This document shows, in pieces, positions 34,208 through 43,150 of a stretch of 64,000 bases of DNA. The translations under genes and the position numbers were made by a program. The notes beneath the pieces are model-generated. The model saw only the letters and a list, made by a program, of their open reading frames with translations. It did not search any database and was not told where the DNA came from. The stretch is from Kaistella palustris DSM 21579 (lineage in GTDB: Bacteria; Bacteroidota; Bacteroidia; Flavobacteriales; Weeksellaceae): positions 1-64,000 of the forward strand of contig NZ_AULL01000013.1 of NCBI RefSeq assembly GCF_000422265.1, written 5' to 3'. How positions within the stretch are numbered: the first letter of the stretch is position 1; every line of letters begins with the position of its first letter.

Positions 34208-34246
34208 TAAAAAGATCCTTTCAAAAAAAAATCTGAAAGGATCTGG
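34208..34246 (-). terminator. Intrinsic terminator downstream of the PDH E2 gene
   Basis: The 10-bp stem AGATCCTTTC/GAAAGGATCT has an A-rich loop and a minus-strand T-run from the AAAAA at 34209. Confidence 0.8.
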
Positions 34247-34264
34247 AGTAATAAATTTGGGAAT

Positions 34265-35947
34265 CTAGAGCAGCAAAGTCAGCGGCTGTTCCAGATAGGT
34301 CCGTAAAGTCTGCAAAAACTGTGCTCCCGTAGCGCCATCGACCACGCGGTGATCGCACGCCAGAGAAAGTTTCATGGTATTCCCCACGACGATCTGACCG
34401 TTTTTCACAATTGGTTTTTCAACTATCGCGCCCACGGATAAAATCGCGGAGTTCGGTTGATTAATGATCGACGTAAAGGTTTCGATACCGAACATACCCA
34501 GGTTTGATACAGAGAATGTAGAGCCTTCCATTTCATTGGCTTTCAGACCTTTGGACTTAGCGCGGCCCGCCATATCTTTTACACTTGCGGAAATTTGGTT
34601 ATAGTTCATCTGATCCGCATTTTTGAGCACGGGAACAACCAAGCCATCGGGAATTGCTACAGCTACACCGACATTGATGTTTCCGTGGTGCACAATTTTA
34701 TCTGCTTGCCAGCTGGAATTGACCTGCGGATGTTTCCGAAGTGCCATTGCAGTAGCCTTGATGACCATATCGTTAAACGAAATTTTGGTGTCTGGCAGGG
34801 AGTTGATTTCTTTACGCGCCTCAATTGCTTTATCCATATTGATCTCAACGATGAGATAGTAATGCGGAGCGGTAAATTTGCTCTCAGACAGGCGTTTGGC
34901 GATAATGTTTCTGACCTGCGAGTTTGGTGTTTCGGAATCCTCGCCCTGCACGAAATTCATCGGTGCGGGAGCAGAAACCGGAGATGCCGCGGCAGCAGGT
35001 TTGTTTTCCGGCGCTGACGGTGCCTGTTGCGAAGGCGTAAAGCTTTCGATATCTTTTTTTACGATGCGGCCGTTTTCGCCGCTACCTTTCAATTCATGAA
35101 TGTTGATCCCTTTATCTTCGGCCATTTTTTTGGCTAAAGGTGAAATCGCTACCCGCTCAGAACTACTTGCAGAAGCTGCTTTGGGCGCAGATTCTTCGGC
35201 GGTCTGCGGTGCGTCATTTGTTTCTCCTGTGGAAGCTGCTTTCGGTACCGACGCGGTTTTGCCGCCGCCTGCTACAATTCCCGAAACATCTGTTCCATTG
35301 GGACCAATGATTGCGAGTACTGAATCTACCGGACTTCCCTCACCTTCGTCGGTGCCGACATACAAAAGGGTTCCGTTAAACTCGGATTCGAAATCCTGTA
35401 CAGCTTTATCGGTTTCGATCTCGGCGAGAATGTCGCCTTCCTTCACAGTATCGCCGACTTTCTTGTGCCATTTCGCAACTTTTCCTTCTGTCATTGTATC
35501 AGAAAGCCGTGGCATGGTGATCACTTCTACACCTTCCGGTATTTCAGCAGAAGATGCTCCTTCTTCTTTTTCAACAGGTTTTGACGTTTCTACGCCGGTC
35601 GATGCATTCTCGGTTTTATTTTCTTCCGGAACTGAAGCTTCAGGTTTTGAGTTCGCATCGGATTGGTCTGCGCCGGAACCGCCGTTTTTCAGTCCTGAAA
35701 TATCCTCACCTTCGGAACCGATAATTGCAAGAACAGAATCTACAGGCGAAGAACCTCCTTCTTCTGTACCGATATATAAAAGCGTCCCATTAAATTCAGA
35801 CTCGAAATCCTGTACGGCTTTATCGGTTTCGATCTCTGCGAGAATATCGCCTTCCTTCACTGCATCGCCTACTTTTTTGTGCCATTTCGCCACTTTCCCA
35901 TCCGTCATTGTATCGGAAAGCCGGGGCATAGTAATTACTTCCGCCAT
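34265..35947 (-). CDS. Pyruvate dehydrogenase E2 (dihydrolipoamide acetyltransferase), two lipoyl domains
   Basis: 560 residues. Two nearly identical lipoyl domains occupy about 1-80 and 140-220; each carries the lipoylated Lys in EIETDKAVQDFE. They are followed by Ala/Pro/Ser-rich linkers, an E1/E3-binding domain (ISPLAKKMAEDKGINIHELK, about 275-310) and the catalytic core from about 335, with the HRVVDGATGAQF active site near 533. It transfers acetyl groups from E1 to CoA in the cytoplasm. E1-alpha lies 63 bp upstream on the same strand, so the two form an operon; E1-beta is not next to them. Confidence 0.93.
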   Translation of the reverse strand: MAEVITMPRLSDTMTDGKVAKWHKKVGDAVKEGDILAEIETDKAVQDFESEFNGTLLYIGTEEGGSSPVDSVLAIIGSEGEDISGLKNGGSGADQSDANSKPEASVPEENKTENASTGVETSKPVEKEEGASSAEIPEGVEVITMPRLSDTMTEGKVAKWHKKVGDTVKEGDILAEIETDKAVQDFESEFNGTLLYVGTDEGEGSPVDSVLAIIGPNGTDVSGIVAGGGKTASVPKAASTGETNDAPQTAEESAPKAASASSSERVAISPLAKKMAEDKGINIHELKGSGENGRIVKKDIESFTPSQQAPSAPENKPAAAASPVSAPAPMNFVQGEDSETPNSQVRNIIAKRLSESKFTAPHYYLIVEINMDKAIEARKEINSLPDTKISFNDMVIKATAMALRKHPQVNSSWQADKIVHHGNINVGVAVAIPDGLVVPVLKNADQMNYNQISASVKDMAGRAKSKGLKANEMEGSTFSVSNLGMFGIETFTSIINQPNSAILSVGAIVEKPIVKNGQIVVGNTMKLSLACDHRVVDGATGAQFLQTLRTYLEQPLTLLL

Positions 35948-36010
35948 AATATTTTTTATTTGAAACTGATCCTTCGGTCTGCAAATTCTGAAAACCGAAA
36001 TTCAAATTAT

Positions 36011-37018
36011 TTATTGATTGTTTTCTACTTTATCTACAAAAGGATAATCTTCCTGCGCATACACGTAATCGTACACTTTGTCTGCGGACGGGTACGGAGA
36101 CTGCTCCATAAATTCCACGCACTCATCTACAAATTCCCTTGATTTTTCGTCAATGGCGGTGAGCTCATCTTCTGTTGCCCATTTATTTTCAAGAATCCGG
36201 TGTTTCACGATTTCAATAGGATCACTTTTCTTATGCTCGGCTACTTCATCTTTTGATCTGTAAGGTTCAGCATCGGACATTGAGTGACCTCTGTACCGGT
36301 AAGTTCTGGCTTCGATGAAAGTTGGGCCATCACCTCTTCTTGCCCGTTCAATGGCTTCGTAAGCGGCTTCAGCAACTTTTTCAGGATCCATGGCGTCAAC
36401 AGGAAGACACGGCATTTCATAACCCAGTCCGAGTTTATAAATATCTTCGTGGTTTGCTGTTCTTGCTACAGAAGTTCCCATAGCGTACCCATTATTTTCA
36501 ACCACAAAAACCACCGGAAGCTTCCAGTTCATTGCCATGTTGAAAGTTTCGTGCAGCGAACCCTGGCGTGCAGCACCATCGCCGAAGAAGCAGATATTTA
36601 CACCGCCGGTCTCAAAATATTTGTCTGCAAAAGCGATACCTGCACCTAGAGGAATCTGGCCGCCCACAATTCCGTGACCGCCGTAAAATCTTTTTTCTTT
36701 GCTGAAGATGTGCATAGAACCACCCATTCCACCGGATGTTCCCGTGGCTTTACCACAAAGTTCAGCCATGATTCTCTTTGGATCCACGCCCATTGCCATG
36801 GGATGTACGTGGCAACGGTACGCGGTGATCATACTGTCGCGCGTAAGATCCATTGCGTGGGTGAAACCCGCCGGAATAGCTTCCTGACCGTTGTATAAAT
36901 GTAAAAATCCTCTGATTTTCTGTTTTAGATAAAGTGAGCGGCATTTGTCTTCAAACCTTCTCCACATTGTCATCTCTTCATACCACTTCAGGTATACGTC
37001 TTGCGAAAATTCTTTCAT
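36011..37018 (-). CDS. pdhA: Pyruvate dehydrogenase E1 component, alpha subunit
   Basis: 335 residues of the thiamine-diphosphate E1-alpha family. The substrate-entry MWRRFEDKCRSLYLKQKIRG and AYRCH are at the start. The ThDP-binding GDGAARQGSLHETFNMAMNW (GDG...N) motif is near 167-187, and the phosphorylation-loop-like YRYRGHSMSDAEPYR near 250. It needs an E1-beta partner, which is not in the window. CAAAAATA at 37084-37091 is the reverse complement of a TAnnTTTG promoter element and lies 66 bp upstream of the start. Co-transcribed with the E2 gene. Confidence 0.93.
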   Translation of the reverse strand: MKEFSQDVYLKWYEEMTMWRRFEDKCRSLYLKQKIRGFLHLYNGQEAIPAGFTHAMDLTRDSMITAYRCHVHPMAMGVDPKRIMAELCGKATGTSGGMGGSMHIFSKEKRFYGGHGIVGGQIPLGAGIAFADKYFETGGVNICFFGDGAARQGSLHETFNMAMNWKLPVVFVVENNGYAMGTSVARTANHEDIYKLGLGYEMPCLPVDAMDPEKVAEAAYEAIERARRGDGPTFIEARTYRYRGHSMSDAEPYRSKDEVAEHKKSDPIEIVKHRILENKWATEDELTAIDEKSREFVDECVEFMEQSPYPSADKVYDYVYAQEDYPFVDKVENNQ

Positions 37019-37083
37019 GTGCTAGCTTTTGCTTAATATAACCACACGCAACCGGACGGTTGACGTTTTATTTTAATATGATG

Positions 37084-37091
37084 CAAAAATA
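37084..37091 (-). promoter_or_regulatory. Promoter -7 element for the pdhA-E2 operon
   Basis: Read on the minus strand this is TATTTTTG, fitting TAnnTTTG. It lies in the 160-bp gap between pdhA and the divergent PAP2-like gene; no good -33 TTG was found at the usual distance. Confidence 0.45.
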
Positions 37092-37177
37092 ACAAAAATC
37101 TTTGTGTTTATTGCCAGCCGCCGGGGAGATTTTCGTCATTTCTGATTTAAAAACATATTTTTGATTTTTAAAATTTT

Positions 37178-37783
37178 ATGGGCGTCAAAACATCTTCCGT
37201 ATTGGTATTAAAAATATCAAAAGTAATTTCGGGCTTCTTTAATCCGCTTACCTCACTGCTTATATATTTCCTCTATGCCAGTTCGCTGGAGTTCAGCTTT
37301 AAACAGACTTTATTCATTTTTCTTCCAATTCTGCTTTTTACTGTAGTTCCGATTACAGTGTGGATCATCTGGAATGTAAAAAAAGGCCGCTATACCAACC
37401 TGGATGTTTCTGACCGCCGACAACGGAAAGGACTGTACTTTTTTATAGCCGGCGCGCTTTCGCTTTATCTTCTTTACGATTTTTTCGTGCAGGATCACCT
37501 TGACTTCACGATGATTTTCATTCTTTTACTTTTAGTTATTTTACAGGTTAGCAATTATTTTATTAAAAGTTCCATGCACACCGCATTTAATGTCTTTGTA
37601 GCGGCACTGTTTTTTGCGCTGACGCCACCTTTGGGAACTGTCTGGTTATGTATGGCAATTGTTGTGGGAATTACGCGTGTAGTTTTAAAGAAGCATTCGG
37701 TAAAAGAAGTATTCACGGGCGGTTTCATCGCAGTTTTGGTTTCTTTTATTTATCTTTATACCCATATCCAATTGAGTCATTAA
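37178..37783 (+). CDS. PAP2-like membrane protein with degenerate phosphatase motifs
   Basis: 201 residues with about six membrane helices. The positions of the three PAP2 motifs are recognisable but altered: NLDVSDRRQRKG in place of motif 1, SSMHTAFN (PSGH in true enzymes) and TRVVLKKHSVKEV (S-R-x5-H-x3-D type, final Asp absent). It probably derives from phosphatidic acid phosphatase-type proteins, and the loss of Pro/Ser and Asp residues makes activity doubtful. A TATTTTTG sequence only 14 bp before the ATG could give a very short leader. The BlaI-type gene follows after 3 bp. Confidence 0.65.
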   Translation: MGVKTSSVLVLKISKVISGFFNPLTSLLIYFLYASSLEFSFKQTLFIFLPILLFTVVPITVWIIWNVKKGRYTNLDVSDRRQRKGLYFFIAGALSLYLLYDFFVQDHLDFTMIFILLLLVILQVSNYFIKSSMHTAFNVFVAALFFALTPPLGTVWLCMAIVVGITRVVLKKHSVKEVFTGGFIAVLVSFIYLYTHIQLSH

Positions 37784-37786
37784 ACC

Positions 37787-38275
37787 ATGAAAATTAATCA
37801 ACTTACTCCTTCCGAAGAACAGCTTATGCAAATTTTGTGGAAGCTCGATTCAGCGTATATGAAAGAAGTGATGGCGAATTATCCCGAGCCGAAACCCCAC
37901 CAGAATACGGTCTCCACTTTTATAAAAATTCTGGTTCAGAAAGAATTTCTTACCACCGAAAAAGAAGGAAGGATATTTAAATACAAAGTTGCCGTTCCCT
38001 ACGAAGATTACCGCCGTTTTTTACTTCAGAATTTTCTGACAGATTATTTTAATGATTCCGGTACAGAAATGCTGAGGATGCTGATCGAAGACAAGATCAT
38101 CAACACATCGGATCTGCGGCAGTTTTTTGAAATCAAAACCATTCTGAATCCAATCGCAGAACAGGAAAAAACCGAAAATCCCCTTGGGGAGTTTTTAGCT
38201 GAACTAACTTCTGACAAAAAAGGAAAGAAAAAAGACAAAAAGAAGAAGGCTAAAAAAAAGAAACTGAAGGAATAA
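37787..38275 (+). CDS. BlaI/MecI/CopY family transcriptional repressor
   Basis: 162 residues. The winged-helix domain is clear: LTPSEEQLMQILWKLDSAYM, then KPHQNTVSTFIKILVQKEFL with the recognition helix, and FKYKVAVPYEDYRRFL. The tail from about 130 is extremely Lys-rich (GKKKDKKKKAKKKK), which is unusual for the family and could add non-specific DNA contact. No BlaR1-type sensor protease is adjacent, so how it is released from DNA is unclear. It is coupled to the PAP2-like gene (3-bp gap) and lies 40 bp before the DUF4153 gene, possible targets or partners. Confidence 0.85.
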   Translation: MKINQLTPSEEQLMQILWKLDSAYMKEVMANYPEPKPHQNTVSTFIKILVQKEFLTTEKEGRIFKYKVAVPYEDYRRFLLQNFLTDYFNDSGTEMLRMLIEDKIINTSDLRQFFEIKTILNPIAEQEKTENPLGEFLAELTSDKKGKKKDKKKKAKKKKLKE

Positions 38276-38315
38276 TTTATCCGGCATATTTTTCAACAAC
38301 TAAAACTGCAAAACC

Positions 38316-40094
38316 ATGCGTCAGAAATTAAAAAATATCTTCGGCAAATCAGATGAAATTCTGCTCGAATATCCCATGGTTCTGCTTATGGCACTTTTGG
38401 GCGCCCTGGGTTTCATCACCGCTTACGACGACACCGACGGCATCAGTGACCAAAATTTTTCCCTCATAAAATTTGGTATCGTCGCGAGCCTGGGAATATC
38501 ACTCATGTTTGGCCTGAAGATGCTTTCTGAGCGTATTGGCAAACGGATGCTGCTGGAATTATGCGGCGTCCTCTCTTTGGTCGCTTTCTATTTCATTTTA
38601 CCCGCAGGCGAAAAGGATTTTACCGAACCGTACGCTTACCTGCTTTGCGCCACCTTTATCCTTTCTCACCTGCTGGCATCATTTATTGCATTTTTTGGTG
38701 AAAATAAAGAACTCAATTTTTGGCAGTACAACAAAAATCTTTTCATCTACAGTTTTCTCACCGCCGTATTTACAGGCGTTTTGGTTGGTGGTGTAGAGCT
38801 TGCTATCCTTGCGGTTGACAGACTGTTCGACTTTAATTTTGATGGCCGGTACTATCTGCGGACATTCTATTTTCTGGCGATATTTGGGAGCTGTTTTATA
38901 TTTCTGCTTTTTAATGAAAAAGGCTTGAAAGACCTTGAAAAGGACGGGAAATATCCAGAAATACTGAAATTTTTCACCCAGTATATTTTAATTCCGCTAC
39001 TGATCATTTACGCAGTAATCCTTTATTTTTATTCCGCAAAAATTCTTGTAAACTGGGAGCTCCCGCGCGGCTGGGTTTCTTATCTTGTACTCGCCTATGC
39101 CGTTGTAGGAGTTCTGGCGCTGCTGCTCGTGCATCCTTTAAAGGGAGCCTCCTCCAAATCGTGGGTCCGCATTTTCTCAAAAATTTTTTATTTTACTTTA
39201 CTTCCGCTTCTCGTTTTACTTTTTACGGCGATATTCACCAGAATACTGGAATACGGATATACGGAGCCGCGATACTTTGTTTTGATTCTTGCTTTGTGGC
39301 TAACGGCGGTAGTACTCTATTTTATATTTCTAAGGAGAACGACCATTAAATTTATTCCCGTAAGTCTGTTTGTATTTGGCGTATTTGCATTGGTATTTCC
39401 CTATTTTAATGTTTTCTCGGTGGCAAAGAGAAGTCAGAAAAACGAACTGCAAAAAATCCTTTCAGCAAATAACCTGCTGGAAAATGGAAAGATCGTTTTC
39501 TCAAAAAAAATCTCAGCCACAGTTGCCGATGAGATTGCGAGCAAGTACAAATTTCTGTATGAGCGCAGACAAACCGAATTTTTAAAACAGTTTTTAACCG
39601 TCAAGGAACAGAAACTCGTTACGAGGAACAATTTGCAGCGGGGATCATATCAGGTTGGTGAAGATATCCGGAACAGTTTTACATCAGTGATGCTCAGCGA
39701 TAAAAATAGCCGCGCATACCGCCTGGAACTTCTTTCAGTTTCAACTGCACATTCTGTTGAAGGTTATGAGTATATGATTGTTTTAAATGACCTTCAGGAG
39801 AAAAAAGCATTGTCTTTAGGAAATGAAACAGTGCAGATCTCAACCCAAAGAACCGGGAGAAATGAACTGAAAATAGTTGTCGACGGTGAAATATGGGATA
39901 TCACGCCTTTCTTTCGGGAAATGTTGCAAAAGCAAAAAGGCAAATCGGGAAGCGTGGAAATACCTGAAATCAGTACGGAAAAAAGTTTTGGCAAATTCCA
40001 TCTGAAACTCGTTTTCGACAATCTGGTCAGCGAAGATTTACAGCATCATGGATTTTATTACAATCCGCCTGTACTTCTCATCCATAAAAAATAA
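38316..40094 (+). CDS. DUF4153 domain membrane protein
   Basis: 592 residues. About 11 membrane helices fill the first 365 residues (LLMALLGALGFITAY, ILSHLLASFIAFFG, FTGVLVGGVELAILAVDRLF and others). This is the DUF4153 pattern: a membrane domain with an acidic N-terminal segment, then a large soluble part. Residues 370-592 are outside the membrane and contain mixed alpha/beta segments such as NELKIVVDGEIWDITPFFRE. Function is unknown in the family. It ends at a bidirectional terminator shared with the RRM gene. Confidence 0.82.
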   Translation: MRQKLKNIFGKSDEILLEYPMVLLMALLGALGFITAYDDTDGISDQNFSLIKFGIVASLGISLMFGLKMLSERIGKRMLLELCGVLSLVAFYFILPAGEKDFTEPYAYLLCATFILSHLLASFIAFFGENKELNFWQYNKNLFIYSFLTAVFTGVLVGGVELAILAVDRLFDFNFDGRYYLRTFYFLAIFGSCFIFLLFNEKGLKDLEKDGKYPEILKFFTQYILIPLLIIYAVILYFYSAKILVNWELPRGWVSYLVLAYAVVGVLALLLVHPLKGASSKSWVRIFSKIFYFTLLPLLVLLFTAIFTRILEYGYTEPRYFVLILALWLTAVVLYFIFLRRTTIKFIPVSLFVFGVFALVFPYFNVFSVAKRSQKNELQKILSANNLLENGKIVFSKKISATVADEIASKYKFLYERRQTEFLKQFLTVKEQKLVTRNNLQRGSYQVGEDIRNSFTSVMLSDKNSRAYRLELLSVSTAHSVEGYEYMIVLNDLQEKKALSLGNETVQISTQRTGRNELKIVVDGEIWDITPFFREMLQKQKGKSGSVEIPEISTEKSFGKFHLKLVFDNLVSEDLQHHGFYYNPPVLLIHKK

Positions 40095-40095
40095 T

Positions 40096-40134
40096 AAAAA
40101 AAAGCGGCTTAAAAAAAGCCGCTTCATATTTTGT
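40096..40134. terminator. Bidirectional intrinsic terminator
   Basis: The stem AAGCGGCTT/AAGCCGCTT with an A-rich loop has A- and T-runs on both sides. It separates the convergent DUF4153 and RRM genes. Confidence 0.8.
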
Positions 40135-40145
40135 ACCGGAGAATC

Positions 40146-40502
40146 TTACCAGTTAGAACCGCCACGGCTACCGCCGCCGTATCCGCCACCACCACGATTT
40201 CCGCCGCCGTAACCACCACCGCCTGAACGGTTGTTGTCGAAGCTTCTTCTTGGTTTGTCTTCTCTTGGTTTAGCCTCAGAAATGTTAAGTTCTTTTCCGT
40301 CTAATTCCTTTCCGTTCAGAGCTTCGATAGCGTTTTTGCCATCTTCGTCGCTCATTTCTACGAATCCGAAACCTCTTGATCTACCGGTTTCTCTGTCGGT
40401 GATAATTTTTGCCGAAGATACTTCGCCAAATTCTGAAAATAAATCCTGCAACGACTGTTCTTGTGTTGCGTAATTGATGTTTGAAACAAAAATGTTCATC
40501 AT
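40146..40502 (-). CDS. RRM-type RNA-binding protein with Gly-rich tail
   Basis: 118 residues. A single RNA recognition motif fills residues 1-80, with RNP2 IFVSNI at 3-8 and RNP1 RGFGFVEM near 44-51, both well preserved. The tail (81-118) is made of GGGYGGG-type and RGG repeats, as in plant and cyanobacterial cold-induced RNA-binding proteins. It should bind single-stranded RNA in the cytoplasm and may act as an RNA chaperone. Small RRM proteins of this kind are common in Bacteroidota, which generally lack Hfq-style regulation. The 5' leader is AT-rich and may take part in its control. Confidence 0.92.
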   Translation of the reverse strand: MMNIFVSNINYATQEQSLQDLFSEFGEVSSAKIITDRETGRSRGFGFVEMSDEDGKNAIEALNGKELDGKELNISEAKPREDKPRRSFDNNRSGGGGYGGGNRGGGGYGGGSRGGSNW

Positions 40503-40638
40503 AAAAAAAATTAAAAATTAATACTGTTGTGAATTATAAATGAAACTCAATTATTGATGAACAAAGATTGACTTCGGATATAAAAACGGGTGCAAGATAC
40601 AATTATAAATCAATATTGCAAGTATTTTTTCCAAAGAT

Positions 40639-41502
40639 TTAAGGTACTGGTTTTCCTGCACTTGCCTCCAGCAACCTGAACCAGTCGCTGTTTTCAATTG
40701 TGATATCAGTGGCGCCCTTTAATGTTTTAATAATTTCTGCACGCGAAGTCCCGATGACAGGCAGAATGTTTGCAGGGTGCCTCAGCAGAAATGCCAGCAT
40801 GAGCTGGTTTTCTTCAGCGCCATATTTTCTGCACATTTCCTGCATCACAGTCTTTATTCGGCGGTTTTGTTCAGTGTCTTCGGAAAAATAATTTCCCATC
40901 ACCGACCAGGCCATCGGCTGTAGATTCTTCATCATCATTTGATCTAAAGTTCCGTTCCAAAAGGCTTCTGTGTGGTTCAGTGAAATTTCAACCTGATTCG
41001 TTATCAAGGGAAAACAGCTGTTGAGCAACTCAAACTGCGAGGGCGAAAAATTGGAAACTCCAAAATGCCGCACTTTTTTCTGTTCACGCAAAAAATCGAA
41101 AGTGTCCGCTATTTCATGTGGGTTCATCAGTGGTGAAGGTCGGTGCAGCAACAGCAGGTCCAGGTAATCTGTCCGAAGGTTAGCGAGGCTTTGCTCAACT
41201 GAATTGATGATATGTTCCCGCGAATAATTATACGATTTCGCAGTAAAATTTCTGTTTTTACATGGCATTTCGATACCGCATTTCGAAATAAACTGCACTT
41301 TTTCGCGGCGGATCTGCATTTCGGAAAAAGAAACGCCGAAGAGCTTTTCAGTAGTGTAATCACCGTAAATATCGGCGTGATCGAATGTAGTGAGATTTTC
41401 ACTCAACGCAGATTCAATCAACTGCTGAAGAATTTTTTTGGAATGGTTGGCGCCCCAGCTTCCCCAGCGCATCGTTCCGATAATTATTGGCGAGAATATC
41501 AT
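40639..41502 (-). CDS. Aldo/keto reductase family oxidoreductase
   Basis: 287 residues. The (beta/alpha)8 barrel signature of aldo/keto reductases is visible: catalytic region FDHADIYGDYTTEKLFG (Asp and Tyr), a Lys-containing strand near VQFISKCGIE, DLLLLHRPSPL, HFGVSNFSPSQFELL and the NADPH-binding LPVIGTSRAEII at the C-terminus. The YdhF-like subgroup is likely. It reduces carbonyl compounds with NADPH; substrate unknown. Monocistronic. Confidence 0.88.
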   Translation of the reverse strand: MIFSPIIIGTMRWGSWGANHSKKILQQLIESALSENLTTFDHADIYGDYTTEKLFGVSFSEMQIRREKVQFISKCGIEMPCKNRNFTAKSYNYSREHIINSVEQSLANLRTDYLDLLLLHRPSPLMNPHEIADTFDFLREQKKVRHFGVSNFSPSQFELLNSCFPLITNQVEISLNHTEAFWNGTLDQMMMKNLQPMAWSVMGNYFSEDTEQNRRIKTVMQEMCRKYGAEENQLMLAFLLRHPANILPVIGTSRAEIIKTLKGATDITIENSDWFRLLEASAGKPVP

Positions 41503-41583
41503 AACTGCAGATCATTATTAAAAGTAAACCCTAAAAATAGACTTTTTAACACATCAGATTAAAAGTGTCAGCATAATAATTTT

Positions 41584-41591
41584 TAACTTTG
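41584..41591 (+). promoter_or_regulatory. Promoter -7 element for the T9SS cargo gene
   Basis: TAACTTTG fits TAnnTTTG and lies 18 bp before the ATG. No clear -33 box is seen. Confidence 0.5.
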
Positions 41592-41608
41592 AGCAAAATT
41601 AATTTATT

Positions 41609-43069
41609 ATGAAGAAGATTTCTCTTTTGTTAACGATGTTGTTTTCGGCATTTGCCTTCTCGCAATTTGTGAGTCCCGGCACCGGAATCACATACAGTTT
41701 AACCTCCCTTTCCGCGGCTGCACCGAGTGTTTTGGTAAAAAGCGGTACAAATTATCAGATGACATCAAATGTGACAATTTCGGCCGGCGACACCCTGCTT
41801 ATGGATGAGGATGCTGTTCTGAAAATCGACGGCGGTGTGCAACTCACAGTTTTAGGTGTCTACGATACTACAGCAAATGATCTCGTAATTACTGCTACAG
41901 ATTCGGCCACAGTATTCAAAGGAATCCGTTTTGAAGAAGGTTCATCGGCCACATTCAGAAATACGACCTTAACATATGGCGGAGGAATTCAGGTTTTAAC
42001 AACAGATTTCTTGATGGACAACTGTACAGTTCAATATTTTAAATCCGGCCTGGTAAGTGGTGCATCAATAAATTTCTCCCGTGGAAATCCCGTGGTGAAG
42101 AATTCAAAATTTATTAAAAACGATCTGCCCGCTGTGGCATCCGCAGCAAATGCGTCGGTAGCTCTGGAATTTACCAATAATTATCTTTTTGCAAATACCA
42201 AAGGAAATTCTAACCGGCCACAGATCAATATGGGTCCGAGTGGCAGCGGAACGACAAAAATTCTGAACAACACCATCATCGGCGACCGGTCTTTAACAAA
42301 AGTCGGCGGCGTATCGGTCTCTACTCTTTTGGGTACAGAAAACCATCCGGTAATAGAAGGCAACACCATTACCGATAACCGCTACGGAATTACTGTGGCG
42401 GGTAATAATTCCACAGGTTCTATCTCAAACAACATTTTAACCAACAATAATACAGAACCGATCCCGGCAAACGGTGGAAGTGGAATCTCTCTGAATGGCG
42501 CAGGTTCTACAGTGATGTCCTTAAAAATCGAGAAAAACCAGATCCGCGGTCATTTGTGGGGAATTACCATTATCGGCACGGCGCAGGCTGACCTTGGCGG
42601 CGGTGCGATGGGCAGCGTGGGACAGAATATCTTCAGCAATAACGGTAACGACGGCGAAATATATGCGCTTTACAACAATACGGCAAACTCCATCAGTGCT
42701 AAAAATAACTGCTGGCGCGAGGGTGAACTTTCAGATGATGCAATGGTAGAAGAAGTGATTTTCCACAGTGCGGATAACAGCACCCTTGGAACGGTTGATT
42801 TCAAACCTTATCTGTGTGCAATTCTTGCAACGGGCGCTTCAACGGTAACCCAGAACAACCTGTACCCTAACCCAAGCAACGGTACATTTACTTATGTTGC
42901 AGAAAATAGCGGGGCGATCGCCGTTTCGGATATGTCGGGAAAACTTATTTATAAGGGCGACGTAAAAAAAGGAAATAACACGGTTTCTCTTGGTGCAAAA
43001 TCAGGTACGTATATTGTACTTTATCAGTCAAAAGGAAAAAAACAGACTACTAAATTAATTATTAAATAA
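41609..43069 (+). CDS. Secreted beta-helix protein with type IX secretion (T9SS) sorting domain
   Basis: 486 residues. A Sec signal (ISLLLTMLFSAFAFSQF) opens the protein. Residues about 60-400 are a repetitive right-handed parallel beta-helix rich in N/G/T turns (EGNTITDNRYGITVAGNNS, SISNNILTNNNTEPIPA). The last 75 residues are a type A T9SS sorting domain with NLYPNPSNGTFTY, AVSDMSGKLIYKGDVKKG and the final TTKLIIK. It is secreted through the outer membrane and anchored or released; the ligand is unknown. It carries its own promoter and terminator. Confidence 0.92.
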   Translation: MKKISLLLTMLFSAFAFSQFVSPGTGITYSLTSLSAAAPSVLVKSGTNYQMTSNVTISAGDTLLMDEDAVLKIDGGVQLTVLGVYDTTANDLVITATDSATVFKGIRFEEGSSATFRNTTLTYGGGIQVLTTDFLMDNCTVQYFKSGLVSGASINFSRGNPVVKNSKFIKNDLPAVASAANASVALEFTNNYLFANTKGNSNRPQINMGPSGSGTTKILNNTIIGDRSLTKVGGVSVSTLLGTENHPVIEGNTITDNRYGITVAGNNSTGSISNNILTNNNTEPIPANGGSGISLNGAGSTVMSLKIEKNQIRGHLWGITIIGTAQADLGGGAMGSVGQNIFSNNGNDGEIYALYNNTANSISAKNNCWREGELSDDAMVEEVIFHSADNSTLGTVDFKPYLCAILATGASTVTQNNLYPNPSNGTFTYVAENSGAIAVSDMSGKLIYKGDVKKGNNTVSLGAKSGTYIVLYQSKGKKQTTKLIIK

Positions 43070-43091
43070 TTGAAGCCTTATAATTAATTTG

Positions 43092-43127
43092 AACTCATTC
43101 TGTGTTGCTGCAGAATGAGTTTTTTTA
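43092..43127 (+). terminator. Intrinsic terminator
   Basis: The 11-bp stem AACTCATTCTG/CAGAATGAGTT is followed by T7. It ends the T9SS cargo transcript and also shows that an apparent ATG at 43115 inside the hairpin is not the start of the next gene. Confidence 0.85.
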
Positions 43128-43150
43128 ATGTTGAACTATTTACAAAAATT

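Noticed and set aside
34900-35947. Direct DNA repeats at 35.3-35.5 and 35.7-35.95 kb as a mobile element
   Set aside because: They encode the two lipoyl domains of E2; domain duplication explains them.
35100-35963. 287-codon + frame opposite the PDH E2 gene
   Set aside because: Antisense shadow of the repetitive lipoyl and Ala/Pro/Ser linker sequence; no independent support.
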